Shown: positions 43,107 through 51,760, counted from the first letter of the stretch. The stretch: 64,000 nucleotides of DNA from Herbiconiux daphne (GCF_024979295.1 NZ_JANLCJ010000005.1:310001-374000), one strand, 5' to 3'. Notes: generated by a model not told the origin, from the sequence alone. Translations and numbers: made by a program.

Positions 43107-43733
43107 ATGACGGTGACGAGGGGGCGACCCCGGGGTTTCGACCCGGAGCAGGCGCTGGACCAGGCGATCGACGTGTTCTGGCGGCAGGGCTACGAGGGCA
43201 CGAGCCTCAGCGACCTGACGACGGCGATGGGCATCAATCGGCCGAGTCTCTACGCGGCTTTCGGCAACAAGGAGCAGACCTTCAAGCTCGCCGTCGACCG
43301 CTACGCCCGCATCGACATGGCCTACGCGGCCCGCGCACTCGCCGCGCCAACTGCGTTCGAGGTGGCACGCCGCTACCTCACCGACAACGTCGACGCGGTC
43401 ACCGCGCCGGGCCGGCCGCCGGGGTGCCTGTCGATCCAGGGCGGGCTCTCGTCGGCCCCCGACGACGATCCCATCGTGCGCTACCTGGCCGCCCGGCGGG
43501 CCGAGGCGGAGAGGGAGTTCGCGCGCCGCTTCCAGCGCGCGATCGACGAGGGCGATCTGCCCGCGAACGAGGATGCCGCCGAGCTGGCGCGCTTTCTCAG
43601 CACCGTCTCGGCGGGCATCGCCGTTCAGGCCGCGGCCGGCGCCCGCCGCGACGACCTGCAGCGTGTCGTCGACCGCGCGCTCGCCGCGTTCCCGGCCGGC
43701 GCAGGCGATGGCGAGGGCGCCCGGCGCGTGTAG
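43107..43733 (+). CDS. TetR family transcriptional regulator
   Basis: 208 aa. HTH: ALDQAIDVFWRQGYEGTSLSDLTTAMGINRPSLYAAFGNKEQTFK. The C-terminal part (PPGCLSIQGGL, AAGARRDDLQRVVDRALAAF) is of the TetR_C type seen in AcrR-like Cys-containing regulators. AGAGGA precedes ATG 43107; 25 bp after the quinone reductase. It likely represses the operon through the TTCTGTA-N8-TACAGAA sites. Confidence 0.85.
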   Translation: MTVTRGRPRGFDPEQALDQAIDVFWRQGYEGTSLSDLTTAMGINRPSLYAAFGNKEQTFKLAVDRYARIDMAYAARALAAPTAFEVARRYLTDNVDAVTAPGRPPGCLSIQGGLSSAPDDDPIVRYLAARRAEAEREFARRFQRAIDEGDLPANEDAAELARFLSTVSAGIAVQAAAGARRDDLQRVVDRALAAFPAGAGDGEGARRV

Positions 43734-43742
43734 GTTGAGACC

Positions 43743-43910
43743 ATGCTGATCCTCGTCATCGTCCTGCTCGCGCTGTGGGTCATCCTCGCCATCGTCGGGT
43801 TCGCCATTAAGGGTCTGGTGTGGCTGGCGATCATCGCGATCGTGCTCTTCGTCGCCACCGCGATCATCGCGTTCGTGCGCCGGTCGATCGTCAACAAGCG
43901 CAAGGTCTGA
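43743..43910 (+). CDS. Small two-helix membrane protein, 55 aa
   Basis: ATG 43743 to TGA 43910. Two hydrophobic helices (about 2-20 and 24-44) are followed by a basic end, RRSIVNKRKV, which by the positive-inside rule would be cytoplasmic. It starts 9 bp after the TetR stop, so it may be the last gene of that operon. No family recognised; length and hydrophobicity resemble small phage-holin or stress-membrane proteins. Confidence 0.6.
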   Translation: MLILVIVLLALWVILAIVGFAIKGLVWLAIIAIVLFVATAIIAFVRRSIVNKRKV

Positions 43911-43963
43911 CGAACCCGGCCAGACTGACTGGCGCTATGGCTCCGGGCCTGGCGCGGGGCCGC

Positions 43964-44770
43964 TCAGGCGTTCACGCGATGCGCCGCCACCCAGCTGAGG
44001 GTGTAGTCGGCGATCTGCTTCCAGTTCGAGTCGAACACGAGCGAGTGCCCGCGATCGGCGAAGACCTTGTAGTCGGTGATCGCCGGGGTGTCGTAGAGCT
44101 CGAACTCCTGACGCGTGACGACCTCGGGAACCGTGTGGTCCTTGCCGCCTCCGATGATGAGCAGTGGGCCGCGATCGGCGAGCCGGGTGTCGATCTGGGC
44201 CGGCGACTTGTCGGTCTTCTTGGCCTCGGTGGCTTCGAACAGCGGGCGGCCGGGGCCGGGGATGGCCCAGCGCGAGAACAGCGCATCCGATTCGCTCTTC
44301 GGGAGGGCGTTGCCGAAGCCGAAGCGGAACTGCTTGCGGGTGAGGGCGACAGTCGTCGACCGGTTCTTCTTGCTCTTCACGACCGGCAGCGCCGACCGGA
44401 TCTGGGCGAACGGCAGTTTGGTGACGCCCTTGATGGGCCCGGGGTCGACCGCCACGGCCCTCGACGCGAGACCGCGGGCGAGCAGCTTCTGAGCCACGAC
44501 ACCGCCGAACGAGTGCCCGATCACCACCGGCACGGCCGGCAGCTGCAGGATGAGCCGGGCGTAGTGCTCGGTGATCGCCTCGAGGCCCACGCCGTCGAGG
44601 GGTGCCGGGTTGCGCCGGGTCTCGGCGGGCGTGGCGGCTTGGCCGGGCCAGCCCTCGACGATGGCCGTGTAGCCGGCCTTCTCGTAGAGCGCGGCCCAGG
44701 GCGCCCAGGAATCGCTGTGGATCCAGAGGCCGGGGATGAACAGGACGGTGTCTGCGTCTGCAGCTGACAT
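43964..44770 (-). CDS. Alpha/beta hydrolase
   Basis: 268 aa. LFIPGLWIHSDSW (HG-equivalent PG), VVIGHSFGGVVAQKLL with nucleophile Ser in GHSFG, GGGKDHTVP (acid), DRGHSLVFDSN (His). Complete catalytic triad; probable esterase. Promoter carries a CTTGCRT-N5-TAGTCAG site (44804-44822) just after the HxlR gene that probably controls it. Confidence 0.85.
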   Translation of the reverse strand: MSAADADTVLFIPGLWIHSDSWAPWAALYEKAGYTAIVEGWPGQAATPAETRRNPAPLDGVGLEAITEHYARLILQLPAVPVVIGHSFGGVVAQKLLARGLASRAVAVDPGPIKGVTKLPFAQIRSALPVVKSKKNRSTTVALTRKQFRFGFGNALPKSESDALFSRWAIPGPGRPLFEATEAKKTDKSPAQIDTRLADRGPLLIIGGGKDHTVPEVVTRQEFELYDTPAITDYKVFADRGHSLVFDSNWKQIADYTLSWVAAHRVNA

Positions 44771-44803
44771 GGGGGTTCCTTAATCGAATCGGGGAAGGAG
44801 GGG

Positions 44804-44822
44804 CTGACTAGCAAAATGCAAG
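44804..44822 (-). promoter_or_regulatory. HxlR-type operator 1
   Basis: Minus strand CTTGCATTTTGCTAGTCAG, fitting CTTGCRT-N5-TAGTCAG, between the HxlR stop and the hydrolase start. The motif recurs at 45338 and 46501. Confidence 0.65.
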
Positions 44823-45317
44823 CTAAACCCGATCGGGCCCGGATGTCCAGGCGGGGGCCGGTTCGATCACGATCCGGTCGGCGTCGAGCGGTCGGTCGTC
44901 GCCGCCCCGTGGCTCGACGACGACCCGCGCGCCGCTCGCCGAGTCGTTCGCCCGCACCGGGCCGCCATCCGGTGCCTGGTCCGACCCCCACTGCATGAGC
45001 GCGAGCACCAGGGGGAGCAGCGCCTCGCCCCGCGCGGTGAGCAGATATTCGCGGTGCGCGCGCTTTCCGGCGTCGCGATAGGGGCGCCGCTCGAGCACGT
45101 GGTGCTCGACGAGTGTCTTCAGGCGCGACGACACCACCGCGGTGGTGAGGCGCGTGTGCGTGACGAAGTCGTCGAAGCGCGTGGTGCCGTAGAACGCCTC
45201 GCGGATCACCAGAAGCGTGGCCCGGGAGCCGATGATGCTCGCGGCCGTGTCGACCGGGCACTCCCGGCCGCGCCACTCGCCCTCGTCGCCGAGTGCGCTG
45301 CTGAGATGCATCGCCAT
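44823..45317 (-). CDS. HxlR family transcriptional regulator
   Basis: 164 aa. CPVDTAASIIGSRATLLVIREAFYGTTRFDDFVTHTRLTTAVVSSRLKTLVEHHVLERRPY is the HxlR winged helix, with Cys about 20 in the redox-sensitive position used by some HxlR/HypR proteins. The C-terminal 60 residues are unusual and proline/acid-rich. Its own promoter carries the same motif as the neighbouring hydrolase and the AKR/enoyl-CoA hydratase pair. Confidence 0.8.
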   Translation of the reverse strand: MAMHLSSALGDEGEWRGRECPVDTAASIIGSRATLLVIREAFYGTTRFDDFVTHTRLTTAVVSSRLKTLVEHHVLERRPYRDAGKRAHREYLLTARGEALLPLVLALMQWGSDQAPDGGPVRANDSASGARVVVEPRGGDDRPLDADRIVIEPAPAWTSGPDRV

Positions 45318-45337
45318 GCATCGACACTACCTCCTGG

Positions 45338-45356
45338 CTTGCGTGTAAATAGTCAG
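45338..45356 (+). promoter_or_regulatory. HxlR-type operator 2
   Basis: CTTGCGTGTAAATAGTCAG, fitting CTTGCRT-N5-TAGTCAG, upstream of the HxlR gene; implies autoregulation. Confidence 0.65.
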
Positions 45357-45382
45357 GCGGTCCGAAGTCGGCAAGCACAGAA

Positions 45383-46444
45383 TCAGGGCGCGACGAGGTG
45401 CTCGTCGGGGCGCACGAACGAGTCGGCCGTTCCGCCGAGCACGCGGTTCCGCGACGCGGTCGCGGAGTCGTGCGGGATTCCGAGCACCGGAGCACTAGCC
45501 GCGTCGAGCCGGTCGTACTGCTCGGCCGAGAGCTCCACGTCGAGCGCGGCGAGATACGACCCGAGCTGGTCGAGCGTGCGCGGGCCGATGATGGTGACCA
45601 GCGCGGTGCGCGAGCGGGCGTTGCGCGCTCGCAGCCACGCGATCGCCACGACCGCCGCCGGCATCGAGGTCTCGGCGCTGATCGCCAGCACCGCGTCGAC
45701 GACCGCCGTCTTCTGGGCCGTGTCCTCGCGCTGGATGATCGAGTTCAGCGTGGTCAGCCGGCCCTCGGCGCTGGTGCGGTACTTGCCCGTCAGCAGGCCG
45801 CCACCGAGCGGCGAGTAGAGCAGCCCGCCGATGCTGAGCGACTCCGCCATCGGAATGAGGTCGCGCTCGCCGTCGCGAGCGGCCAGGCTGTACTCGAACT
45901 GGGTCGCGATCACCGGATTGCGGCCGCCGGCGCGAGCGGATGCCACGGCCTGCGCCACCTGCCAGGCCGCGAAGTTCGACAGGCCGCCGTGCAGGATCTT
46001 GCCCCCGCGCACGAGGTCGTCGAGGGTGTCGGTGATCTCGGCGAGCGGGGTGACGCCATCCGGGCTGTGCGCCCAGTAGAGGTCGAGGTAATCGGTGCCG
46101 AGGCGCGTCAGGGTCGCCTCGAGCGAGCGCACGATCGTCTTGCGGCTGTTGCCGGTCTTGCTGATGCCCGTCTGACCGGCCGTGCCGAAGGTGAACTTGC
46201 TCGCTACGACGAAGTGGTCGCGATCGACGGCCAAGAAGTCGGCCAGGTAGTGCTCCGAGTCGCCCTGCTGGTAGGTGTCGGCGGTGTCGACGAACGTGCC
46301 GCCCGCCTCGGCGAAGCTGTCGAAGATCTGCTTCGAGGCGGCCTGGTCGGCCCCCGTGGCCCATTTCGTGCCGAAGTTCGATGTGCCGAGAGCGAACTCC
46401 GACACCCGCAATCCGGTCTCGGTGCCCAGTGTCGTGTAGCGCAT
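45383..46444 (-). CDS. Aldo/keto reductase
   Basis: 353 aa. FVDTADTYQQGDSEHYLADFL (Asp, Tyr), FVVASKFTFG (Lys), YLDLYWAHSPDG (His); C-terminal LVTIIGPRTLDQLGSYLAAL for NADPH. ATG 46444 chosen by AKR similarity (MRYTTLG). It is divergent from the enoyl-CoA hydratase gene, with an HxlR-type site in the 92-bp gap. Confidence 0.85.
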   Translation of the reverse strand: MRYTTLGTETGLRVSEFALGTSNFGTKWATGADQAASKQIFDSFAEAGGTFVDTADTYQQGDSEHYLADFLAVDRDHFVVASKFTFGTAGQTGISKTGNSRKTIVRSLEATLTRLGTDYLDLYWAHSPDGVTPLAEITDTLDDLVRGGKILHGGLSNFAAWQVAQAVASARAGGRNPVIATQFEYSLAARDGERDLIPMAESLSIGGLLYSPLGGGLLTGKYRTSAEGRLTTLNSIIQREDTAQKTAVVDAVLAISAETSMPAAVVAIAWLRARNARSRTALVTIIGPRTLDQLGSYLAALDVELSAEQYDRLDAASAPVLGIPHDSATASRNRVLGGTADSFVRPDEHLVAP

Positions 46445-46500
46445 GGTGTGTCCTCTGTTCCTGTCGAGCGTTCGTGTCGTGAAGAAGTCGGTGGATCTAA

Positions 46501-46519
46501 CTTGCATAACTATAGTCAG
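46501..46519 (+). promoter_or_regulatory. HxlR-type operator 3
   Basis: CTTGCATAACTATAGTCAG, third copy of CTTGCRT-N5-TAGTCAG, in the divergent promoter between AKR (45383) and enoyl-CoA hydratase (46537). Confidence 0.65.
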
Positions 46520-46536
46520 AGGTCTAGCCTGCCACC

Positions 46537-47400
46537 ATGACCTTCCTCGACGAATTCCAGCCCACCCAGTTCACGCTCACCGCCGAATCCGACACGTTCT
46601 GGCGAGTGACTTTCTCCAACCCGCCGGTCAACGTGATCGGCCCCGCCATGATCCGCGAGCTCAAGCTGCTGCTCACCGAACTCGAGACCGATCCGGGGGT
46701 GAACGTGGTGGTCTTCGACAGCGCGAACCCCGACTTCTTCCTCGCGCACTACGACCTGCTGGCCGATCCGGCCGAGGCCGAGTCGCTGCCGAGCCCGACC
46801 GGGTTCGCCGCGTGGCCCGATGTGCTGGTGCGGCTCAGCAAGCTGCCGGCCGTCACCATCAGCGCCATCCGCGGCATCGCCCGGGGAGCGGGCAGCGAGT
46901 TCGCGCTCGCCACCGACATCCGCTTCGCCAGCCGGCAGAAGGCCGTGGTCGGGCAGATGGAGGTGGGCTTCACCGCTCTTCCCGGCGGCGGCGCAGAGGC
47001 CAGGCTCAGCCCGCTGGTCGGTCGCGCCCGCAGCTTCGAGATCCTGCTCAGCGGCTCCGACTTCGACGGCGACCTCGCCGAGCGTTACGGCTACGTGAAC
47101 CGTGCCATCGACGACGCCGAGTTCGAGACGTTCGTCTCGGCGTGGGCCACCCGGGTCTCGCAGTGGGATGCCCGCATCATCCGCGAGATCAAGGCCGCCG
47201 TGAACGCCGACACCCTGCCAGCCGACGCGAAGTTCCCGCCGCAGTCCGACGCCTTCTGGGCGGCCGCCGCGCTGGCGCCGTTCCAGGCCGTCAAGAACGC
47301 GCTGGTGGAGCACGGCCTGCAGCAGGACACGGATGTCGAGCACCGGCTCGGCGAGCAGATCGCACCGATCGCGCGCACAGCCACCGCCGCTCTCGCGTGA
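46537..47400 (+). CDS. Enoyl-CoA hydratase/isomerase family protein
   Basis: 287-aa crotonase fold: VTFSNPPVNVIGPAMIREL, the oxyanion hole IRGIARGAGSEFALATDIRFAS, and GFTALPGGGAEARL. The usual catalytic Glu positions are partly replaced, so hydratase activity is not assured. It is a close paralogue of the protein at 50830-51684. Its stop overlaps the GTG of an MFS gene (GTGA), making ECH-MFS-LtrA one operon. Confidence 0.8.
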   Translation: MTFLDEFQPTQFTLTAESDTFWRVTFSNPPVNVIGPAMIRELKLLLTELETDPGVNVVVFDSANPDFFLAHYDLLADPAEAESLPSPTGFAAWPDVLVRLSKLPAVTISAIRGIARGAGSEFALATDIRFASRQKAVVGQMEVGFTALPGGGAEARLSPLVGRARSFEILLSGSDFDGDLAERYGYVNRAIDDAEFETFVSAWATRVSQWDARIIREIKAAVNADTLPADAKFPPQSDAFWAAAALAPFQAVKNALVEHGLQQDTDVEHRLGEQIAPIARTATAALA

Positions 47401-48686
47401 GCCGTGGCGACGAGGGCGCTGCCGGGAACGCCGCCGTGCGCACGTCGGGGAGGGCCGGCGAGCGGGGCGCCGGGCGTCCGGCCGGCATCCCCGGGGGTCG
47501 CCGCCGTGTGGCGTTCTTCGGCCTGGCGTGGGTGTCGGTGGCGTTCATCGCGGCATCCGCGGCCCCGTCGCCGATCTACGTGCTGTTTCAGGCGGCCTGG
47601 CACGTCGACTCCTGGCTGCTCGGGTTGGCCTTCTCGATCTATGCCTTCACCCTGCTGCTCGCGCTGCTGACGGTCGGCTCGCTCTCGGACCACCTCGGAC
47701 GGCGGCCGGTGCTGATCGGCGCCGTGCTGGCCGAGCTCGCCGCGCTCGCCCTGCTGCTCGTCGCGACCGACATCACGCACGTGCTGATCGCCCGCGCCCT
47801 GCAGGGGTTCGCCACCGGCGTGGCCACGGCCACGGTGTCGGCCGCCCTGGCCGACCTCTCGCCGGCCCGCAACCGCCAGCTCGGCGCGACCGTCGGCAGC
47901 GTCACGCCGCTCGCCGGCCTGGCCGTCGGCTCGCTCGCCTCGGGGCTGATCATCCAGACCGTCGACACGCCCATCCCGGTGGTGTTCACGGCGCTGCTCG
48001 GTGTGCTGGCGGTGGCGCTCGTCTTCGTGCTCGCCGCCCCCGAGACCATCGCGCGCCGCCCCGTGGCGGCGCGGTCGCTCGCGCCCCGGCTGCACGTGCC
48101 CGCGGGCTCGCGTCCGGCCTTCCTGGCCAGCTCGTTCCTCAACGTCGGCGTGTGGCTCACGACGTCGCTCGTGCTCGGGCTGCTGCCGCAGATCGACCGC
48201 GACGTGTTCGGCATCCGCAGCGGCATCGCCAACGGCGGCATCATCGCCCTGCTGACGGGCGTCGGGGCCGTGTCGGTGGTGCTGAGCCGGCGGTTCTCGG
48301 CTCGGCAGAGCGCCCTCGTGTCGGCGATCGCCCTCGTGGCCGGCGCCGCCGTCGAGGCCGCCGCGATCGTCACGCTCGACGTCGGGTTGTTCTCCACCGG
48401 CGCCGCGATCGCGGGAGTGGGAGCGGGCGTCGGCTTCTCCGGCTACATCCGTCTCGTCATCCAGACCGCCCAGCCCGACGACCGGGCCGGCGTGTTCTCG
48501 GCCATGTACGTCGTGAGCTACCTAACGTTCGGCCTGCCGGTGATCGTGGCCGGCATCGTCATGCCGGTGTTCGGCACCGCGCCCGTGGCCGTCGCCTTCT
48601 GCGCGCTCACCATCGCGGCGTCGGCCATCGGCTTCGTGGTGATCGACCGCTACACGCGCTCGCTCGCCGGTGGTGGCCGGTCATGA
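47397..48686 (+). CDS. MFS transporter
   Basis: 429 aa, twelve hydrophobic helices. The conserved loop between helices 2 and 3 is SLSDHLGRRPVLI and the antiporter-type FATGVATATVSAALADLSP lies in helix 5. GTG 47397 overlaps the ECH stop; its own stop overlaps the next ATG. The residues before GRRRVAFFG are non-hydrophobic, as expected for the cytoplasmic N-terminus. Likely a drug or metabolite exporter. Confidence 0.85.
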   Translation: MSRGDEGAAGNAAVRTSGRAGERGAGRPAGIPGGRRRVAFFGLAWVSVAFIAASAAPSPIYVLFQAAWHVDSWLLGLAFSIYAFTLLLALLTVGSLSDHLGRRPVLIGAVLAELAALALLLVATDITHVLIARALQGFATGVATATVSAALADLSPARNRQLGATVGSVTPLAGLAVGSLASGLIIQTVDTPIPVVFTALLGVLAVALVFVLAAPETIARRPVAARSLAPRLHVPAGSRPAFLASSFLNVGVWLTTSLVLGLLPQIDRDVFGIRSGIANGGIIALLTGVGAVSVVLSRRFSARQSALVSAIALVAGAAVEAAAIVTLDVGLFSTGAAIAGVGAGVGFSGYIRLVIQTAQPDDRAGVFSAMYVVSYLTFGLPVIVAGIVMPVFGTAPVAVAFCALTIAASAIGFVVIDRYTRSLAGGGRS

Positions 48687-49900
48687 CCGCGAACACCCGA
48701 TCGCGCGCCCGGGGGTTTCTGCGCGGCGAGGGCGCGGAAGCCGAACGCGTCACCTACGTCGAGCTGTTCTTCGACCTCGTGTTCGCCTTCGCCATCACGC
48801 AGATCTCGGGCGTGCTCGGCGACGAACCCACCCTGCTGAGCGTGCTCGAGGGCGTGATCGTCACCTTCGCCGTCTGGTGGATCTGGGTCTACACGGCCTG
48901 GGCGACCAACTGGCTCGATCCGGGCCGGCGCCGCGTGCTCTGGCTGCTGTTCGCCCTCACCGCCGTCGGCCTCGTCATCAGCGAGGCCATCCCGGCCGCG
49001 TTCACGACGCGCGCCGCCGTGTTCGCCGTGGCCTATCTCGGCTACGGCGTCATCCGAACGCTCGGGGTGATCGCGGGCACCCGCCGCGACGCTCCCGAGA
49101 TCGCGGGCGGCCAGGCGCGCATCCTGGTGTGGACGGCCGTTGCCGGCGTGTTCTGGATCGGCGGTGTCGTCGCCGAGAGCCCCTGGGTGCGCCTCGGTGC
49201 CTGGGCGGTGGCGATCGCGATCGAATACGCCGGGCCGTGGGCGCTGTTCTGGATTCCGGGCCGTGGGCGCTCGAGCTGGTCGGCCTGGCGCATCCGGGCC
49301 GGGCATTTCTCAGAGCGCGCGGCGCTGTTCATCATCATAGTGCTCGGCGAGTCGATTCTCGTGGTCGGCCGCGGACTCACCACGCACGAGCTCAGCGCCC
49401 CGGTCGTGGCCGCGGCAGTCGCGGCCTTCGTCGACGCGGTGGCGATGTGGTTCCTCTACTTCGCGCACGGCCAGGACCGCGGCCGGCACTACTTCGCCGG
49501 CCGGTCGTCGCCGGGCGCGGTCGCCCGGGTCTCGTACACATACCTGCACGTCGTGCTGGTGCTCGGCCTCGTGCTCTCGACCCACGGATCGGAACTGGCG
49601 CTCGAGCATCCGGATGCCGCGGCCGACCTGGTGGCGCAGGCGCTCGTGTTCGGAGGCACCGCGCTCTATCTCGCGGGCCTCGTGACCTTCAAGATGTCGA
49701 TCGGGGTGCGCCCGAGCTGGATTCCCGCCCACGTCGCAGGCGTCGGAGCACTCGCCGCGCTGTTCGCCCTCGGCGCCGCCCGGGCGGTCGAGCCCTCGCG
49801 GCTGGAGTCGGCGCTCCTGGCGACTGGGGTGCTCGTGCTGGTCGTCGTGCTCGACGAGGTGCTGTGGCGGCGCCGGGCGCGCGCGGACGCGGCCGGCTGA
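48683..49900 (+). CDS. Low-temperature-requirement A (LtrA)-like membrane protein
   Basis: 405 aa, about eleven hydrophobic helices. VTYVELFFDLVFAFAITQIS, GVIVTFAVWWIWVYTAWATNWLDP, HFSERAALFIIIVLGESILVVG are signature LtrA segments (the last with the conserved LGES). Function poorly known. ATG 48683 overlaps the MFS stop (ATGA), so the three genes are coupled. Confidence 0.85.
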   Translation: MTANTRSRARGFLRGEGAEAERVTYVELFFDLVFAFAITQISGVLGDEPTLLSVLEGVIVTFAVWWIWVYTAWATNWLDPGRRRVLWLLFALTAVGLVISEAIPAAFTTRAAVFAVAYLGYGVIRTLGVIAGTRRDAPEIAGGQARILVWTAVAGVFWIGGVVAESPWVRLGAWAVAIAIEYAGPWALFWIPGRGRSSWSAWRIRAGHFSERAALFIIIVLGESILVVGRGLTTHELSAPVVAAAVAAFVDAVAMWFLYFAHGQDRGRHYFAGRSSPGAVARVSYTYLHVVLVLGLVLSTHGSELALEHPDAAADLVAQALVFGGTALYLAGLVTFKMSIGVRPSWIPAHVAGVGALAALFALGAARAVEPSRLESALLATGVLVLVVVLDEVLWRRRARADAAG

Positions 49901-49959
49901 CCGGCTGCGCTGTCGTGCCTTCGGCCGACCCAGCGCTCGGCCGACTCAGCTCCGGCGGC

Positions 49960-50448
49960 TCAGCTCTCGGCGTAGCGGGGGTGTGACGGCGTGCGCACGA
50001 ACTCGATGTCGTCGACGTCTTTCAGCACGGCCGGGTCTTCGACGAAGCCCACCCGCAGCCGCTTGCGGCCGCTCGCCGTCTCGCGGGTTTGGGTGACGCC
50101 TGCCGCCGGTGGGATGTAGTCGTCGCCCCACTGCCCGAGCGCGCCCAGCACCACCAGCAACTGACGGCCGGCCTCGGTGGGGTGGTAGCTCATTCGCGGG
50201 CGCGAACCCTCTTCGCGATATTCGCGTTTCTTGAAGACCCCGGCCTCGACCAGGGTCTTCAGGCGTGCGGTCAAGATGTTGGGGGCGATTCCCAGCACCT
50301 CGATGAAATCGGCGAACCGGGTGGCGCCGTTGGTGAGCGCCTCGCGCAGGATCAGGAACGTCCAGCGCTCGCCCACGATGCCGAGCGTGCGTTCGATGGA
50401 ACAGAACGCGTCGTTCGCCGGCGTCGTGACAACTGCATTCGTACTCAT
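49960..50448 (-). CDS. HxlR family transcriptional regulator
   Basis: 162 aa. CSIERTLGIVGERWTFLILREALTNGATRFADFIEVLGIAPNILTARLKTLVEAGVFKKREY is the full HxlR winged helix with Cys about 16. C-terminus acidic. It is followed on the same strand (upstream) by a second HxlR-like gene and an ECH gene; all three may be regulated together. Confidence 0.85.
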   Translation of the reverse strand: MSTNAVVTTPANDAFCSIERTLGIVGERWTFLILREALTNGATRFADFIEVLGIAPNILTARLKTLVEAGVFKKREYREEGSRPRMSYHPTEAGRQLLVVLGALGQWGDDYIPPAAGVTQTRETASGRKRLRVGFVEDPAVLKDVDDIEFVRTPSHPRYAES

Positions 50449-50482
50449 GCAATCGAGTCTAGGCTGAATTGCTGTATGAAAG

Positions 50483-50827
50483 CTACACGGGTCGATCGGA
50501 TGCCGTCGCCCCGAACTCCTCGGCCCAGTCGCCCAGCGCTCGCAGAATGATGACGAGCTGCATCCCGGCCTCGGTGAGCCGGTAGCCCGTCGCTCCGCCG
50601 GGCGTGATGACCTCGGCCAGCACGCCGCCGCGCACCATCGACGAGACCCTCTCGTCGACGGCCGCGGGGGTCAGCTCGGGAATGCGGAGGAAGGCGTCGT
50701 AGGTCGTCGGGTCGCCCGCGAGGGCGGTGCGCAGAATGAGGAACGATCCGCGCTCGCGCACCAGCCCCATCGTGCGCTGGTAGGGGCAGAGGTCGCCGGC
50801 GGGGACCTCGAGCAGCTCGTCGGCCAC
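50483..50827 (-). CDS. Short HxlR-like regulator, degenerate recognition helix
   Basis: 114 aa, GTG start two bases after the ECH stop. CPYQRTMGLVRERGSFLILRTALAGDPTTYDAFLRIPELTPAAVDERVSSMVRGGVLAEV aligns with HxlR, but the usual R/W and T/F residues at the DNA-contacting positions are replaced. It may be a co-regulator or a decaying copy of the neighbouring HxlR gene. Confidence 0.65.
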   Translation of the reverse strand: MADELLEVPAGDLCPYQRTMGLVRERGSFLILRTALAGDPTTYDAFLRIPELTPAAVDERVSSMVRGGVLAEVITPGGATGYRLTEAGMQLVIILRALGDWAEEFGATASDRPV

Positions 50828-50829
50828 CC

Positions 50830-51684
50830 TCAGGCCGCCTCGCGAGGCGGCTGCTCGGGAACCTCGAGCTCGCCGAGGGCGGCACCGAGGCGCAACTCGG
50901 TGTCGGAGGCCTGCTGCAGGCCGCGGGCGAACAGCTGGCCGGCGCGGTTCTGCGTCTCCGGGCGGCTCGCCGACACCCAGAACGCCGCCATCTGCGGCGG
51001 GAATTCGTCGTCGGCCGGAAGCGATGCCGCGTCGACGAATGCCTTGACCTCCTGCAGCGCGCGCAGGTCGAATCGCGCGACGCGCTCGGCGAACTCGGTC
51101 ACGAAGGCGTCGAGCTCGTCGTCGGGCAGGGCGCGGTTGACGTAGCCGTAGCGCTCGGCGAGCTCGCCGTCGTAGTCGCCCGCGCTCACCAGCACCTCGA
51201 GGGCTCGACCGCGCCCAATCAGGCGCGGCAGCCGCGACGGTGTGCCGCCGCCGGGCACCGCGCCCGTGCCGATCTCGAACTGACCGAGCACGGCCTTCTC
51301 GCGGCTGGCGAACCGGATGTCGGTGGCGAGCACGAACTCGCTGCCGGCGCCGCGCGCACGGCCTCGGATCGAGCTGATGGTGATCGCCGGTAGCTTGCTG
51401 AGCCGGATCAGGATGTCGAGCCACGGGTGGAAGCCCGTGGGGCCGTCGGGCAGGTCGTCGACCAGTGCGGGGTCGGCCGCGATGTCCCAGTGGGCGAGGA
51501 AGTAGTCCTCGACCGCCGACTCGAACACCACGACGGAGACCAAGGGGTCGGTCTCGAGTTCGTCGAGCAGCTGGCGCAGCTCGACGACCAGTTGGGGGCC
51601 GATCAGGTTGATGGGGGGAGCGTCGAACGCGACGCGCCACAGGGCGGGGGATGTCCGCGCGACGCGGAGCTGCGGAATGGTCAT
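50830..51684 (-). CDS. Enoyl-CoA hydratase/isomerase family protein
   Basis: 284-aa crotonase fold, paralogue of 46537-47400: VAFDAPPINLIGPQLVVEL, IRGRARGAGSEFVLATDIRFAS, GTGAVPGGGTPSRL. Both share unusual loss of classic Glu positions, so they may have a common non-hydratase function. A perfect 10-bp inverted repeat lies in front of the gene. Two base pairs separate it from the HxlR-like gene. Confidence 0.8.
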   Translation of the reverse strand: MTIPQLRVARTSPALWRVAFDAPPINLIGPQLVVELRQLLDELETDPLVSVVVFESAVEDYFLAHWDIAADPALVDDLPDGPTGFHPWLDILIRLSKLPAITISSIRGRARGAGSEFVLATDIRFASREKAVLGQFEIGTGAVPGGGTPSRLPRLIGRGRALEVLVSAGDYDGELAERYGYVNRALPDDELDAFVTEFAERVARFDLRALQEVKAFVDAASLPADDEFPPQMAAFWVSASRPETQNRAGQLFARGLQQASDTELRLGAALGELEVPEQPPREAA

Positions 51685-51701
51685 GCGGCGAGACTAACGA
51701 T

Positions 51702-51724
51702 CTAGCTTGCGAAACGCAAGCTAG
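51702..51724. promoter_or_regulatory. Perfect palindrome before the second ECH gene
   Basis: CTAGCTTGCG (51702-51711), three-base spacer, CGCAAGCTAG (51715-51724). The AGCTTGC half resembles the CTTGCRT half of the 44.8-46.5 kb motif, so a related HxlR protein (49960 or 50483) is the natural candidate. Confidence 0.65.
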
Positions 51725-51760
51725 CGTGAGATTTCTGCGTCGACGACCGCAGCGTGCGCG

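Noticed and set aside
46443..47396. Long plus-strand extension in front of the MFS protein
   Set aside because: Overlaps the enoyl-CoA hydratase gene in another frame and is Arg-rich; MFS similarity begins after GTG 47397.
47333..48682. Extension upstream of the LtrA-like protein
   Set aside because: It is the +1 shadow of the MFS gene; ATG 48683 overlaps the MFS stop as expected for coupling.
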